The notes under the pieces: generated by a model | Database searches by the model: none | What the model saw: only the letters and a program-made list of their open reading frames with translations | What the model was told of the DNA's origin: nothing | In this document: one piece after another, positions 23,416-31,663 of the stretch | How the letters are laid out: every line of letters starts with the position of its first letter | How positions within the stretch are numbered: the stretch's first letter is position 1 | Position numbers and translations under genes: made by a program | Assembly: GCA_021154325.1 (NCBI GenBank) | Contig: JAJKIR010000136.1 | Location: 1 to 32,011, forward strand | Reading direction: 5' to 3' | DNA length: 32,011 nt | Source: Gemmatimonas sp. | GTDB lineage: Bacteria > Gemmatimonadota > Gemmatimonadetes > Gemmatimonadales > Gemmatimonadaceae

Positions 23416-25443
23416 CTATCGAGGCTCGACGCGCCGACGCGCTCGCCGGCCAGCATCGTTTCGCTCGGGCGGCCGACTCTGCGCTGTGGGCGCGAGCGGA
23501 ATGGTGAAGAAAAGGATAGTTCCCTGCCCCACCGTGCTCTCGGCCCAGATTTTTCCACCGTGAGCCAGAACAATCCCCCGCGTGATCGGTAGACCGAGCC
23601 CGGCGCCAAGACGTCGAGCATGCGTCTTCCCCTGCCAGAATCGCTCGAAGATGTGCGCCAGGCCTTCTGGTGCGATCCCCGCGCCGGTATCTGCAACAGA
23701 GAATCGCACGTCCTCAGTTCGAGCCAAGGCCGCGACGGTGATGCGTCCACCCGAGGGTGTGAACTTGATTGCGTTACTGATGAGGTTCACGAACACCTGC
23801 ATCAGTCGATCGTGGTCGCCCAGGACCTCGGGAACATCATCGGCGACATCGAGGCCAAGCGTGAGGTTCGATGCCGTCGCGAGCGCGGCCTCCGCCTCGA
23901 CCGCATCGCAAAGCAACTGCCTCGTGGCCGTCCGAGCGGGGTTTACCTTGAGCTGACCGGCCTCCACGAGACTGACGTCGAGAAGATCCTGAATCAGTCG
24001 ATTCATCCGCTTCGCGGAACGGATGATCATCTCTCGCGGCCGCTGGTCGCGTCGCTCGGGATCGGGGCCGGAGCGCTCGAGCAGTGACGCCTGCATGAGG
24101 ATGACACCGAGAGGGTTCCTCAGATCGTGCGCGACGATGCCGAGTATGTCATCGCGCGCGGCGAGCGCGCGCTCGAGCGCTTCCTCGGCACGTTTGCGAG
24201 CGCTGATGTCCTCGACGCGCACGATGTAGTAGCGCGCGTCACCTTCCGGGCCGCGCAGGATCGATGCGCTGAGCAGGATGCAGACAATCGACCCATCTTT
24301 CCTTATAGAACGTTTCTCGAGCTGGTAGCGCGGGATGTCGCCGTTCGCGAGCCGCCGGGCGAGCTCCACGTCCATGGCGAGATCGTCGGGGTGCGTGATG
24401 TCCTTGAACGTCAGGCGCACGAGCTCCTGCGCCGGGTAGCCCGTGATCTCGCACAACATGTTGTTGACGCGCTCGAATCGGCCGTCGAGCGCGACGAGCG
24501 CCATGCCGATCGGTGCCTCTTCGATCGTTAGGCGAAAGCGCTCCTCCGATTCGCGGAGCCGCCCATTGGCCGCCTCCGCCTGCTCGCGCGCGATCAGCTC
24601 GCGGCCGAACGCCTCTGCGCGTTCCCTGGCGATACGGCGACGTTCGGTGATGTCGCGGACGAACGCCTGCCAGCGCCCGTCCCCGAGAATGTTCGCGCTC
24701 ACTTCGCAGGGGACGAAGCTGCCGTCCTTTCGCTTCAGCGTCCACTCACCAGTCAGTACCGTGCCCGGCACGAGGAGCGCCTGCCGCTCGGTCTGGAGAC
24801 GCGGGACGTCGTCCGGATGGATCAGATCCATAATGGTCATGCCCACCAGCTCGTCCCGATCGTAGCCAAGGAGCCGGCAGGCAGCCTGATTCACATCGGT
24901 GTAGTGCGCGTCGAGACCGGCGAGGAAGTATGCATCAGGCGCGAGATCGATCGTCTCTCGTGTTCTCAGCAGGGCGCGCTCGCGCTCCTCGTCGGCTTTC
25001 TGCAGTCGGCGATTGGCGGCCTCGGCGCGATCCTGCCAGTGGCGCACGAGCGTGATCATCACGATGACGAGCGCGCCGTCCGCGGCGTACAACAGCGCCT
25101 GCGAGACCGCCTGATACATGGAATAGCCTTCGGGCAACACGAAGAAGTGCACGCCGATTGGCAGGCTGAGCGCGAGGCAGAGCGCCGCTGGACCGGCACC
25201 GGCGAGAAGGCTCGTCAGGAGCGTCGCGTTGAAGAACGTGATGAACGGCGCGCCCCTGCCTGTGAGCGGCGTGAGCAGAATACGGAGCGCGAGGGCGACG
25301 AGCACGGCCGCGACGCCGAGTGCATAACGAGCGAGCGTGCTCCGTGGCCGGAGCTTGCCCACCAGCGACTCCGCGAATGAGAACTCACGACGAATCGCCT
25401 TCTGGCGGGGAATCGACGCGGTATTGGAGACGGAAGAGTGCAT
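23416..25443 (-). CDS. Membrane-anchored sensor histidine kinase (4-TM sensor, PAS x2)
   Basis: 675 residues. The N terminus has about four membrane segments between 38 and 135, in the pattern of the KdpD-like DUF4118 or related sensor modules (VLPEGYSMYQAVSQALLYAADGALVIVMI). Two PAS/PAC units follow (165-268 and 300-415), then the phosphoacceptor helix DDILGIVAHDLRNPLG (H439) and an ATPase domain with VFVNLISNAIKFTP, DTGAGI and GAGLGLPI. There is no receiver, so a separate response regulator is needed. The LuxR-type regulator transcribed divergently (25893-26555) is a candidate but has its own overlapping kinase. An attenuator-like structure lies 34-71 bases upstream of the start codon. Confidence 0.9.
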   Translation of the reverse strand: MHSSVSNTASIPRQKAIRREFSFAESLVGKLRPRSTLARYALGVAAVLVALALRILLTPLTGRGAPFITFFNATLLTSLLAGAGPAALCLALSLPIGVHFFVLPEGYSMYQAVSQALLYAADGALVIVMITLVRHWQDRAEAANRRLQKADEERERALLRTRETIDLAPDAYFLAGLDAHYTDVNQAACRLLGYDRDELVGMTIMDLIHPDDVPRLQTERQALLVPGTVLTGEWTLKRKDGSFVPCEVSANILGDGRWQAFVRDITERRRIARERAEAFGRELIAREQAEAANGRLRESEERFRLTIEEAPIGMALVALDGRFERVNNMLCEITGYPAQELVRLTFKDITHPDDLAMDVELARRLANGDIPRYQLEKRSIRKDGSIVCILLSASILRGPEGDARYYIVRVEDISARKRAEEALERALAARDDILGIVAHDLRNPLGVILMQASLLERSGPDPERRDQRPREMIIRSAKRMNRLIQDLLDVSLVEAGQLKVNPARTATRQLLCDAVEAEAALATASNLTLGLDVADDVPEVLGDHDRLMQVFVNLISNAIKFTPSGGRITVAALARTEDVRFSVADTGAGIAPEGLAHIFERFWQGKTHARRLGAGLGLPITRGIVLAHGGKIWAESTVGQGTILFFTIPLAPTAQSRPPERNDAGRRARRRVEPR

Positions 25444-25476
25444 GCGACCAGTCCGACTGTGCTGGTGCTCACAGTG

Positions 25477-25514
25477 GAAAAAACCGCGCCGCTTGGCGGC
25501 GCAGGGAGTGCGCC
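25477..25514 (-). promoter_or_regulatory. Attenuator-like leader: competing hairpins and U run upstream of the membrane kinase
   Basis: On the minus-strand RNA the first possible stem is GGCGCA (25514-25509) with TGCGCC (25503-25498). The second is GCGCCGC (25502-25496) with GCGGCGC (25492-25486), followed by GGUUUUUUCC. The second looks like an intrinsic terminator. The two stems share bases 25498-25502, so they exclude each other, the arrangement of an antiterminator and terminator. It ends about 34 bases before the kinase ATG. It could instead simply terminate upstream antisense transcription. Confidence 0.5.
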
Positions 25515-25892
25515 GCGCGCGTCAGCTGACGACGACGATGGTCCAATTTCTCGCGGGGGCGTCGTCGCGTTTGGTTCGTCTCTAACAGCTGGCGGCGTGA
25601 GGCTGGTGAGGAGATCGCCGATTGATCTCCGCCGCCTAACGCTTGGCGCACGGAGAGATTTTCACTCGGCCGGTCGGAGCCACTTCCCTGCCCGCCCTCG
25701 CTCCGCTCAGTCGTGCTCCCGCCAACGGCGAGCATCGATCAAGCCCGGGTATCAGAGTGCTCGTTAGGGCGCAGGTGATGACGGGCACGCCCGGTGAGGC
25801 GGTCGCCCGCTGTGCTTAGCGCTTTCCCCCGCGCGTGCCGCGCCGTATGTTTTGTCGGCATTCGGCCCCCATCTATCTGCCAGTTGCCCCTC
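25515..25892. other. Divergent intergenic region between the membrane kinase and the LuxR regulator
   Basis: No gene is supported here. It holds two copies of the iterated motif in convergent orientation (GCCTAACG at 25634 and CGTTAGGG at 25762). The sequence between them shows no complementarity beyond the motif itself. Promoters for the two flanking genes should lie here, but I cannot identify -35/-10 pairs with confidence. Confidence 0.4.
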
Positions 25893-26555
25893 ATGTCGGA
25901 CGCTCTCCAGGGCACGCACGCGACCCCGCAGGCGGCGATTCGTGTGTTGATCGCCGATGACCACCCGATCGTCCGAGCCGGCCTGGTCGCTGTGCTCACG
26001 CGAGAAAAGGACATCGAGGTCGTCGGGGAGGCGTCGGACGGCCAGCGCGCGATCGCTCTCACTCGTGAGCGGCAACCCGGCGTCGTGCTGATGGACTTGC
26101 GCATGCCGGTGTTGGATGGAGTTGCGGCGATCGAAGTGATCACACGCGAGCAGCCGGACATTCGAGTTCTCGCACTAACCTCATACGATGGCGACGCAGA
26201 CGTTCGCCGTGCGCTGAAGGCAGGTGCTCGAGGTTACCTGCTCAAGGACATGCTGGTGACGAACCTCGTCGGTGCCGTACGCGCCGTGCATCGCGGACAG
26301 CGGGTCATGCCTTCGTCGGTCGCCGAACGACTCGCGGAGTTTCCGTTCGAGCCCGACCTCTCGCCGCGTGAGCTGGAGGTGCTCGGGCTCATCGCGCGAG
26401 GGCTCGGGAACAAAGCCATCGCTGCCGCCATCGGCCGTTCCGACGAAACGATCAAGGTGCACGTCAAGAGCATCTTCGCGAAGCTGGGGGTACACGACCG
26501 CACCGAAGCGGTCACCGCGGCGCTCGCGCGCGGGCTCCTTCACCTCGAGCGGTGA
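25893..26555 (+). CDS. NarL/LuxR-type response regulator
   Basis: 220 residues from ATG 25893. A receiver domain (about 16-135) has ADDHPIVRAG (D22, D23), phosphoacceptor LMDLRMP (D68), the switch Thr96 in LALTSYD and Lys118. The LuxR helix-turn-helix lies at about 155-212 with SPRELEVLGLIARGLGNKAIA and DETIKVHVKSIFAKLGV. It is a DNA-binding transcriptional regulator activated by phosphorylation. The stop overlaps the start of the following HisKA_3 kinase gene by 4 bases (GTGA), which makes the two a cognate pair. A longer open frame to GTG 25794 adds 33 residues unlike any receiver and is not used. Confidence 0.93.
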   Translation: MSDALQGTHATPQAAIRVLIADDHPIVRAGLVAVLTREKDIEVVGEASDGQRAIALTRERQPGVVLMDLRMPVLDGVAAIEVITREQPDIRVLALTSYDGDADVRRALKAGARGYLLKDMLVTNLVGAVRAVHRGQRVMPSSVAERLAEFPFEPDLSPRELEVLGLIARGLGNKAIAAAIGRSDETIKVHVKSIFAKLGVHDRTEAVTAALARGLLHLER

Positions 26556-27793
26556 AACCGATGGCATGCGTCTTCGCCGCGCTGCTCGCGGCGATCTTGT
26601 TGACCGGTTGGTATGCGCGAACGAGGCAGCGCCGCCGCGCAAGCGAGGCACTGCGCAGCGCAACCGGGCGTCTCGAGCGAGAGGTCGCGCCGCAGACCCA
26701 AGCGCTCCGCGGGAAGGAATGGTATCTGGAGGAAGCGGAGCGATTGAGCCACACCGGCTCCTGGATGGTCGATCTTGGCTCGGGAAGCATGGGCTTCTGG
26801 TCGGACGAGACATTTAGAATCTTCGGACTTCCGCCAGGTTCCCCCATGCCAGGCGATGATTACCTGCAGAGATTCGTGCACCCCGACGATTTGCCGTATG
26901 CTCTGGAGGCTCGTCGAACCGCGATTCAGGAACGCCGCCCATGGGATCTGCGACACCGGCTCGTTCGTCCAGATGGCGATGTTCGGTACATACATACCGT
27001 CGGTCAGCCGTACTTCGACGAGCAGGGTCAACTGGTGGCGTACAGCGGTTGCGTCATGGATGTCACCGAGCAGCGTCGATTGGCGCGGGCGTTGAGGCGG
27101 AGCCGCGAGCGCGCGATGCGGTTGCGCTTTCAAGCGCAGCTCGCCGAGCGCAATCGGATTGCGAGAGAGATGCACGATACCCTGCTCCAGGGCTTCACGG
27201 GTGTCGCGCTGAAGCTGGTGGCGACAGCGAACGCACTCCGCGAGTCGCAACATGATAGCGAAGCGTTGCAGGACGTCATCGGTCTCGCCCAGCGGACGCT
27301 CGAGGACGCCCGCAATGCGATCTGGGATATCAGAGCGCCGCTGAGCTCTTCGGATCTTCCCGAAGCACTGCGCACGGAAGCCGAAGACGCGGCTCGAGGC
27401 AGCGAGGTAAAGGTGCAGCTCGAGATAGTGGGCGAGGTGCGTCCCCTTCCCCTTTCGATCGTCACCGTCATATCGCGCGTCGCGCGGGAGGCGGTGACGA
27501 ACGCGGTGCGGCATTCGGACTCCGACGCCGTGCACCTTCAGCTCCGTTATGGCCGCCGCACGATCCGCCTAACGGCGGCGGATCAAGGCCGAGGGTTCGT
27601 TCGCGACCCCAAACTGAGGTCGTATGGCGGGCACTTTGGTCTTATCGGAATGCGCGAACGCGCATCGGAGGTCGGGGGCCGTTTGCGCATAGAATCCGAA
27701 CCGGCCCACGGCACCATCGTCCGACTCAGGGTGCCCATTCCTTCACAACTCGCTCGATCGGCCGCTGTCGGAGCCGTCATTGAACAATGCTAA
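26552..27793 (+). CDS. NarX/DegS-type sensor histidine kinase (PAS, HisKA_3)
   Basis: 413 residues from GTG 26552, coupled to the regulator gene by a 4-base overlap. One membrane segment (about 4-21) and a short coiled coil precede a single PAS unit (60-175). The HisKA_3 phosphoacceptor helix is ERNRIAREMHDTLLQGF (H208), and the ATPase domain has REAVTNAVRHSDSD, ADQGRGF and GHFGLIGMRERA. The N terminus looks like the end of a larger periplasmic-sensor kinase (a single membrane helix followed by a coiled coil), so a bigger sensing domain may have been lost, or sensing is by the PAS unit. The 3' end overlaps the convergent hybrid kinase gene by 51 bases. Confidence 0.92.
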   Translation: MKPMACVFAALLAAILLTGWYARTRQRRRASEALRSATGRLEREVAPQTQALRGKEWYLEEAERLSHTGSWMVDLGSGSMGFWSDETFRIFGLPPGSPMPGDDYLQRFVHPDDLPYALEARRTAIQERRPWDLRHRLVRPDGDVRYIHTVGQPYFDEQGQLVAYSGCVMDVTEQRRLARALRRSRERAMRLRFQAQLAERNRIAREMHDTLLQGFTGVALKLVATANALRESQHDSEALQDVIGLAQRTLEDARNAIWDIRAPLSSSDLPEALRTEAEDAARGSEVKVQLEIVGEVRPLPLSIVTVISRVAREAVTNAVRHSDSDAVHLQLRYGRRTIRLTAADQGRGFVRDPKLRSYGGHFGLIGMRERASEVGGRLRIESEPAHGTIVRLRVPIPSQLARSAAVGAVIEQC

Positions 27794-29743
27794 TGCGACC
27801 GCATCCGCGAGTTGATCGAGATTGAAGGGCTTCTCGAGGACAAAGTCGCTCTCGCCAGGGAGACCGGGGCGGAAGATGTCATCATCGGTGTAGCCAGTCA
27901 TATAGAGCACTCGTGTCTCCGGTCGGTTGCTTAGAAGGCGAGCAGCCAACTGGCGTCCCCGGAGATCGGGCAGGACCATGTCCGTCACGAGAATGTCGAT
28001 ACGTCCCGCGAACCCTGCGGCGACGGCCAGAGCCTCGTAGCCATCTTCAGCCACCAGGACGGTATAGCCGTGCCGCTCCAGTGCGCGGCGCGACACGCTG
28101 CGTAGCGGCACTTCATCTTCAACCAGGAGCACGGTTGCGCGTTGCCTGACCGGCCGCGGACGTGGCTGTGCTGGACGATCCAGTGCACTGCCCTCGAACT
28201 GCGCACGTGGCAGCCGAATCGTGAATCTCGTTCCGGAGCCCGGTCGACTGTCCACTGTGATGCTGCCTCCGGACTGCTCGACGATGCCGAGCACCGTCGA
28301 GAGACCAAGCCCCGTCCCTTTGCCGGATGGCTTTGTGGTGAAGAACGGATCGAAAATGCGCTCTTGCAGGTCCAGCTCGATTCCATGTCCCGTGTCCACC
28401 ACAGTGAGCGTCACGTAATCGCCGGCCGGAAGAATCGCGTCGTGCGTAACGGCCGCCATTGCCGTCTCGATGATCAGCTTTCCTCCGTTCGGCATTGCGT
28501 CGCGCGCATTCACCGCAAGGTTCACCAGGACCTGCTCGAGTTGACCCGGGTCGACAAGGACCTGCGGCAGCCCTGCGCTCAGATTCGTCGTCAGATCGAT
28601 GTCCTCACCAATGAGCCGCCGCAACATGGTGCTCGTCTCTCCGACCAGGTGGTTGAGATCGATCACACTGGGACGAAGGACCTGGCGACGGCTGAACGCC
28701 AGGAGTCGCCTCGTTAGGCCGGCGGCACGGTCGGCGGCCAGGCGCACCTCGCGGATCTCTTCGTGGAGCCGGTGATTGGTCGGCAATCCTTCGTCGAGAA
28801 AATCCGCCTCGATGCGGATCACCGTGAGGAGATTATTGAAGTCATGCGCGACGCCGCTGGCGAGCTGACCCAGCGATTCCATGCGCTGCGCGCGGCGGAG
28901 CTGCTCCTCCAGCTGGCGGCGTTCGGTAACGTCTTGCATCGTTCCCCACGCCGAAGATGCGCTTCCAGATTCGTCATATTTCACTTCAGCACGAAGGACG
29001 ATCGATCGTTCGGCGCTGTCGGCACGAACGATACGAAATTCGCAGGTCCAGAATGCGCTCTCGCTGCCGAGCGCCTCTTCGAGATGCCGACGGACGGCTC
29101 CTCGATCATCGACGTGGATGAACCGCTCGAACTCCGTCGCCAGGCTGATGCGCTCCGCCGATACACCGAGGATGCGGTAGAGCTCTGGCGACGCCGCTGC
29201 CAGCTGGCGCTCATTGTCCCACGTCCAGCTTCCGACGCGCCCGAGCCGCTGCGCTTCGCTCAATTGGATCTGGCTGTTCGAGCTCACGCCGAGGTCCACC
29301 CGCGGTGGGTGTGGATCGATCACGCACATCGCGGCGATCACGTCCCCGCCGTCATCGCGCAGCGGCGCGAATGTCACAGACGCCCAGAACCACACATCGC
29401 TTTGAGTCGCCTGATAGGGCGATTCGTACTTCGCCGTCTCACCGGCAAGCGCTTGCCGAAGTGCTCGGCGATGTCGTTGATCGCGCAGGTCATCGATGTG
29501 CAGTCCATCGATGCGAGCTCGTGACACTCCGATCAGGCGCGCCACGGCCTCGTTGGAAGCAACGACGCGCAACGTTCGATCGTAGACAACCATGCCAAGC
29601 GGGCACTGCTCGAACAAGAGCGGATACAGAAGTGTTGTGGGGACTGCTGGAGAGCTCTCCTTCCCCCTTGCGTCCAGCGTCGACATGAGGCGGTCCGTCG
29701 TTAGGTGTACTTCAAGTGTGCACGACGGATCAGGACATACCAT
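27743..29743 (-). CDS. Hybrid sensor histidine kinase (PAS x2, HisKA, HATPase, REC)
   Basis: 666 residues from ATG 29743; ATG 29686 is a possible later start and neither has a clear ribosome binding site. Two PAS units (about 38-143 and 160-275) precede [17 protein letters not shown] (H300), the ATPase domain with LVNLAVNARDAM (N412), DTGHGI (450-455) and GKGTGLGLS, and a receiver with VEDE (541-544) and LVTDMVLPD (D588). There are no membrane segments. The kinase core closely parallels the one at 11124-13442 (LLAFSRRQVLRPSVIDLN against [18 protein letters not shown]), so the two arose by duplication or from a common stock. The last 51 bases overlap, tail to tail, the NarX-type kinase gene. 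Confidence 0.93.
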   Translation of the reverse strand: MVCPDPSCTLEVHLTTDRLMSTLDARGKESSPAVPTTLLYPLLFEQCPLGMVVYDRTLRVVASNEAVARLIGVSRARIDGLHIDDLRDQRHRRALRQALAGETAKYESPYQATQSDVWFWASVTFAPLRDDGGDVIAAMCVIDPHPPRVDLGVSSNSQIQLSEAQRLGRVGSWTWDNERQLAAASPELYRILGVSAERISLATEFERFIHVDDRGAVRRHLEEALGSESAFWTCEFRIVRADSAERSIVLRAEVKYDESGSASSAWGTMQDVTERRQLEEQLRRAQRMESLGQLASGVAHDFNNLLTVIRIEADFLDEGLPTNHRLHEEIREVRLAADRAAGLTRRLLAFSRRQVLRPSVIDLNHLVGETSTMLRRLIGEDIDLTTNLSAGLPQVLVDPGQLEQVLVNLAVNARDAMPNGGKLIIETAMAAVTHDAILPAGDYVTLTVVDTGHGIELDLQERIFDPFFTTKPSGKGTGLGLSTVLGIVEQSGGSITVDSRPGSGTRFTIRLPRAQFEGSALDRPAQPRPRPVRQRATVLLVEDEVPLRSVSRRALERHGYTVLVAEDGYEALAVAAGFAGRIDILVTDMVLPDLRGRQLAARLLSNRPETRVLYMTGYTDDDIFRPGLPGESDFVLEKPFNLDQLADAVALALFNDGSDSGRSSEL

Positions 29744-29857
29744 CCACTACTGGGTGAGCGGCGGGTCCCCCAGATGGGTATTCGCGCGGAGCACTGTTGC
29801 ATCTACTCATTCAAGTGACCGCGATGATGCGAACAGGCGAACCAGTGAGGGGCGGAA

Positions 29858-30121
29858 GTGGCGTTTCGCATTCTGTGGCACGAAGGCTGGCCATATCCCG
29901 TCACGGGCCACCCGGCTCGTCATGATGAAGACGCGAGCCACTGGTACGTCCAAACACGCGATGGGACGTGGCACAGTGTCGTTAGGCGAGCACCAGGAAC
30001 AGCGCTCGATGATGTCTGGGGAGAGCTCGAATCCACGGTGCGTGACTGGCTCAGCGCGAGGGCGGATCTCACAGAGCGACGTGACGTAACCGGGCGTGAA
30101 GCCATTACCGAGAGGCATACC
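29858..30121 (+). other. In-frame open segment upstream of the oxidoreductase, possibly a fused 88-residue domain
   Basis: From GTG 29858, preceded by GAGGGGCGGA, 88 codons run without a stop into the oxidoreductase. The peptide is rich in Trp, His and Asp (FRILWHEGWPYPVTGHPARH, ASHWYVQTRDGTWHSVV), looks folded, and ends in a low-hydrophobicity tail. I do not recognise it. It is either an N-terminal fusion or a small gene that lost its stop codon. Its GTT AGG codons come from a CGTTAGG motif. Confidence 0.4.
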
Positions 30122-31045
30122 ATGAAAGCAGCACGAGTTCTCCGATTCGGTCCACCGAGTTCGATCACAATGGATGAAGTGCCTCGTCCCGAACCCGGTC
30201 CAGGACAACTGCTGGTTCGTGTGAAGGCGGCAGGCGTGGGCCAATGGGACGCGCTCACTCGTGAGGGCGAGATTCAACTCCAACCATTGCCGCTCATCCT
30301 CGGCGCCGAGCTAGCAGGAACCGTCGCAGCAATCGGCGCGGAGGTTTCCGGATTCCAGGCTGGCGACGAAGTGTACGGCTCGACCAACGAGCAATTTACC
30401 GGGGCATATGCGGAGTATGCCGTGCCTTCTGCGACAAGGATGGCGCAAAAGCCCAAGAGCCTGAACTTCGTCGAGGCCGCGTCGATTCCGGTTGTCGCGG
30501 TCACTGCCTGGCAGATGCTGTTCGACTACGCTCATGTGACTCGCGGTCAGACCGCGCTCATCCTCGGCGCCGCGGGGAATGTTGGCGCTTACGCCGTCCA
30601 ATTTGCCAGCCAAGCCGGCGTTCATGTCATCGCAGTCGCCGGCGCCGCACATCGTCAGCACCTCACCAAACTGGGCGCCGAGCGAGTCATAGACTACAAA
30701 TCAGAGCGATTCGAGGAGTCCTTGACTGGCGTGGATGTGGTCCTGGATGCCGTGGGCGGTGAGACGCAACAGCGATCGCTCGGCGTTCTGAAGCGAGGGG
30801 GAATTCTGGTTTCAGCCGTGTCGCCCGTTCCCGAGCCATTGCAGGAGCGATATGGCGTTCGCGCGGTGTACTTCATAGTCGATATAACGACCGCGCGGCT
30901 CAACAAAATCAGCGAGTTGTTCGATGCGGAAAAGCTCGTGGCCGACGTGGGCACCGTGCTCGCGCTTGAAGACGCATCCCTTGCTCACGAGATGCTCGCC
31001 GGCGCGCCGCACCCGCGCGGGAAGATCGTGCTGAGCGTGGGGTAG
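30122..31045 (+). CDS. Medium-chain dehydrogenase/reductase, quinone-oxidoreductase-like
   Basis: About 307 residues from ATG 30122, which GAGAGG precedes at good spacing. The GroES-like half shows PRPEPGPGQLLVRVKAAGV (21-39) and LGAELAGTVAAIG (60-72). The NADPH-binding Rossmann half shows ALILGAAGNVGAYAVQFA (145-162). The zinc-ligand cysteines and histidines of alcohol dehydrogenases are missing, which places it with the zinc-independent quinone oxidoreductases. It probably reduces quinones or enones with NADPH; the substrate is unknown. The frame continues upstream for 88 codons, described separately. Codon third positions look more mixed than in neighbouring genes, which could mean recent acquisition. 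Confidence 0.87.
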   Translation: MKAARVLRFGPPSSITMDEVPRPEPGPGQLLVRVKAAGVGQWDALTREGEIQLQPLPLILGAELAGTVAAIGAEVSGFQAGDEVYGSTNEQFTGAYAEYAVPSATRMAQKPKSLNFVEAASIPVVAVTAWQMLFDYAHVTRGQTALILGAAGNVGAYAVQFASQAGVHVIAVAGAAHRQHLTKLGAERVIDYKSERFEESLTGVDVVLDAVGGETQQRSLGVLKRGGILVSAVSPVPEPLQERYGVRAVYFIVDITTARLNKISELFDAEKLVADVGTVLALEDASLAHEMLAGAPHPRGKIVLSVG

Positions 31046-31113
31046 AGACCACAGGCCCTCACGCCCGTTAGATAGTTGGAATCGCAAGGTGGCAACTCCC
31101 GCGCGGTCATCCG

Positions 31114-31602
31114 TCATTGCCTGACGGTGAGCGTCGCCGGCGTGCCCTCATGAGCATTGAACCAACCGCGGACCCGATACACGCCTGCAGCAAGAGTCCA
31201 TCCCCTGGAGCGCCATTGTTTAACAGTTACGATCATCTCGTTGTACTGAGTCTCGCGTGGTGTGAACACGTACACGGGTTGACCCCACCAGTCGACATTT
31301 GGCCCGCCGTTCAACGCTGACGTGCTGCTCGCGATACGAAGGCTGCCCCAGATATTTCTGCTATTCGCGGGATCTGTCGTGAAGACGTATGGGGGTCCGC
31401 CGGGCACGTTGATTGTGTGCGTGCTCGGGTTTCTCGCGTAGACGCGGAGGTGCAATGTTGCTAAAGAGTCCGAAGCACGGACGACGGCCGGCGAGACTTC
31501 CGCCCACACGACAAGGCCGAGATCGGTATTTGGTGCCGACGGCAGCTCGGAGCAGGAAGCCAGTAGCGCAACTGAACTAGCCGTCAGAAGACAAGCGCGC
31601 AC
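31114..31602 (-). CDS. Small putative lipoprotein of unknown function
   Basis: About 162 residues from GTG 31602, chosen because GAGGTGG precedes it. The first 17 residues form a lipoprotein signal with lipobox LLASC. The rest is beta-rich with an aromatic C-terminal half (VDWWGQPVYVFTPRETQYNE, VYRVRGWFNAHEGTPATLTV), like a single immunoglobulin-type or BsuPI-like domain. I recognise no characterised family. It follows the partial gene at the window end by 61 bases on the same strand and may be cotranscribed with it. Confidence 0.65.
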   Translation of the reverse strand: MRACLLTASSVALLASCSELPSAPNTDLGLVVWAEVSPAVVRASDSLATLHLRVYARNPSTHTINVPGGPPYVFTTDPANSRNIWGSLRIASSTSALNGGPNVDWWGQPVYVFTPRETQYNEMIVTVKQWRSRGWTLAAGVYRVRGWFNAHEGTPATLTVRQ

Positions 31603-31663
31603 GAGACCACCTCGTTTGGGGCTCTCCCCTGCGCACTGCAATCCATAAGCCTGTGCGACTCAC

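Noticed and set aside
25634..25769. Integron attC site: GCCTAAC and GTTAGG resemble attC core sites, and here they are convergent 130 bp apart
   Set aside because: The bases inside the motifs are not complementary beyond the heptamer, the last base does not fit GTTRRRY, and the motif occurs singly inside many genes. There is no integrase or cassette array.
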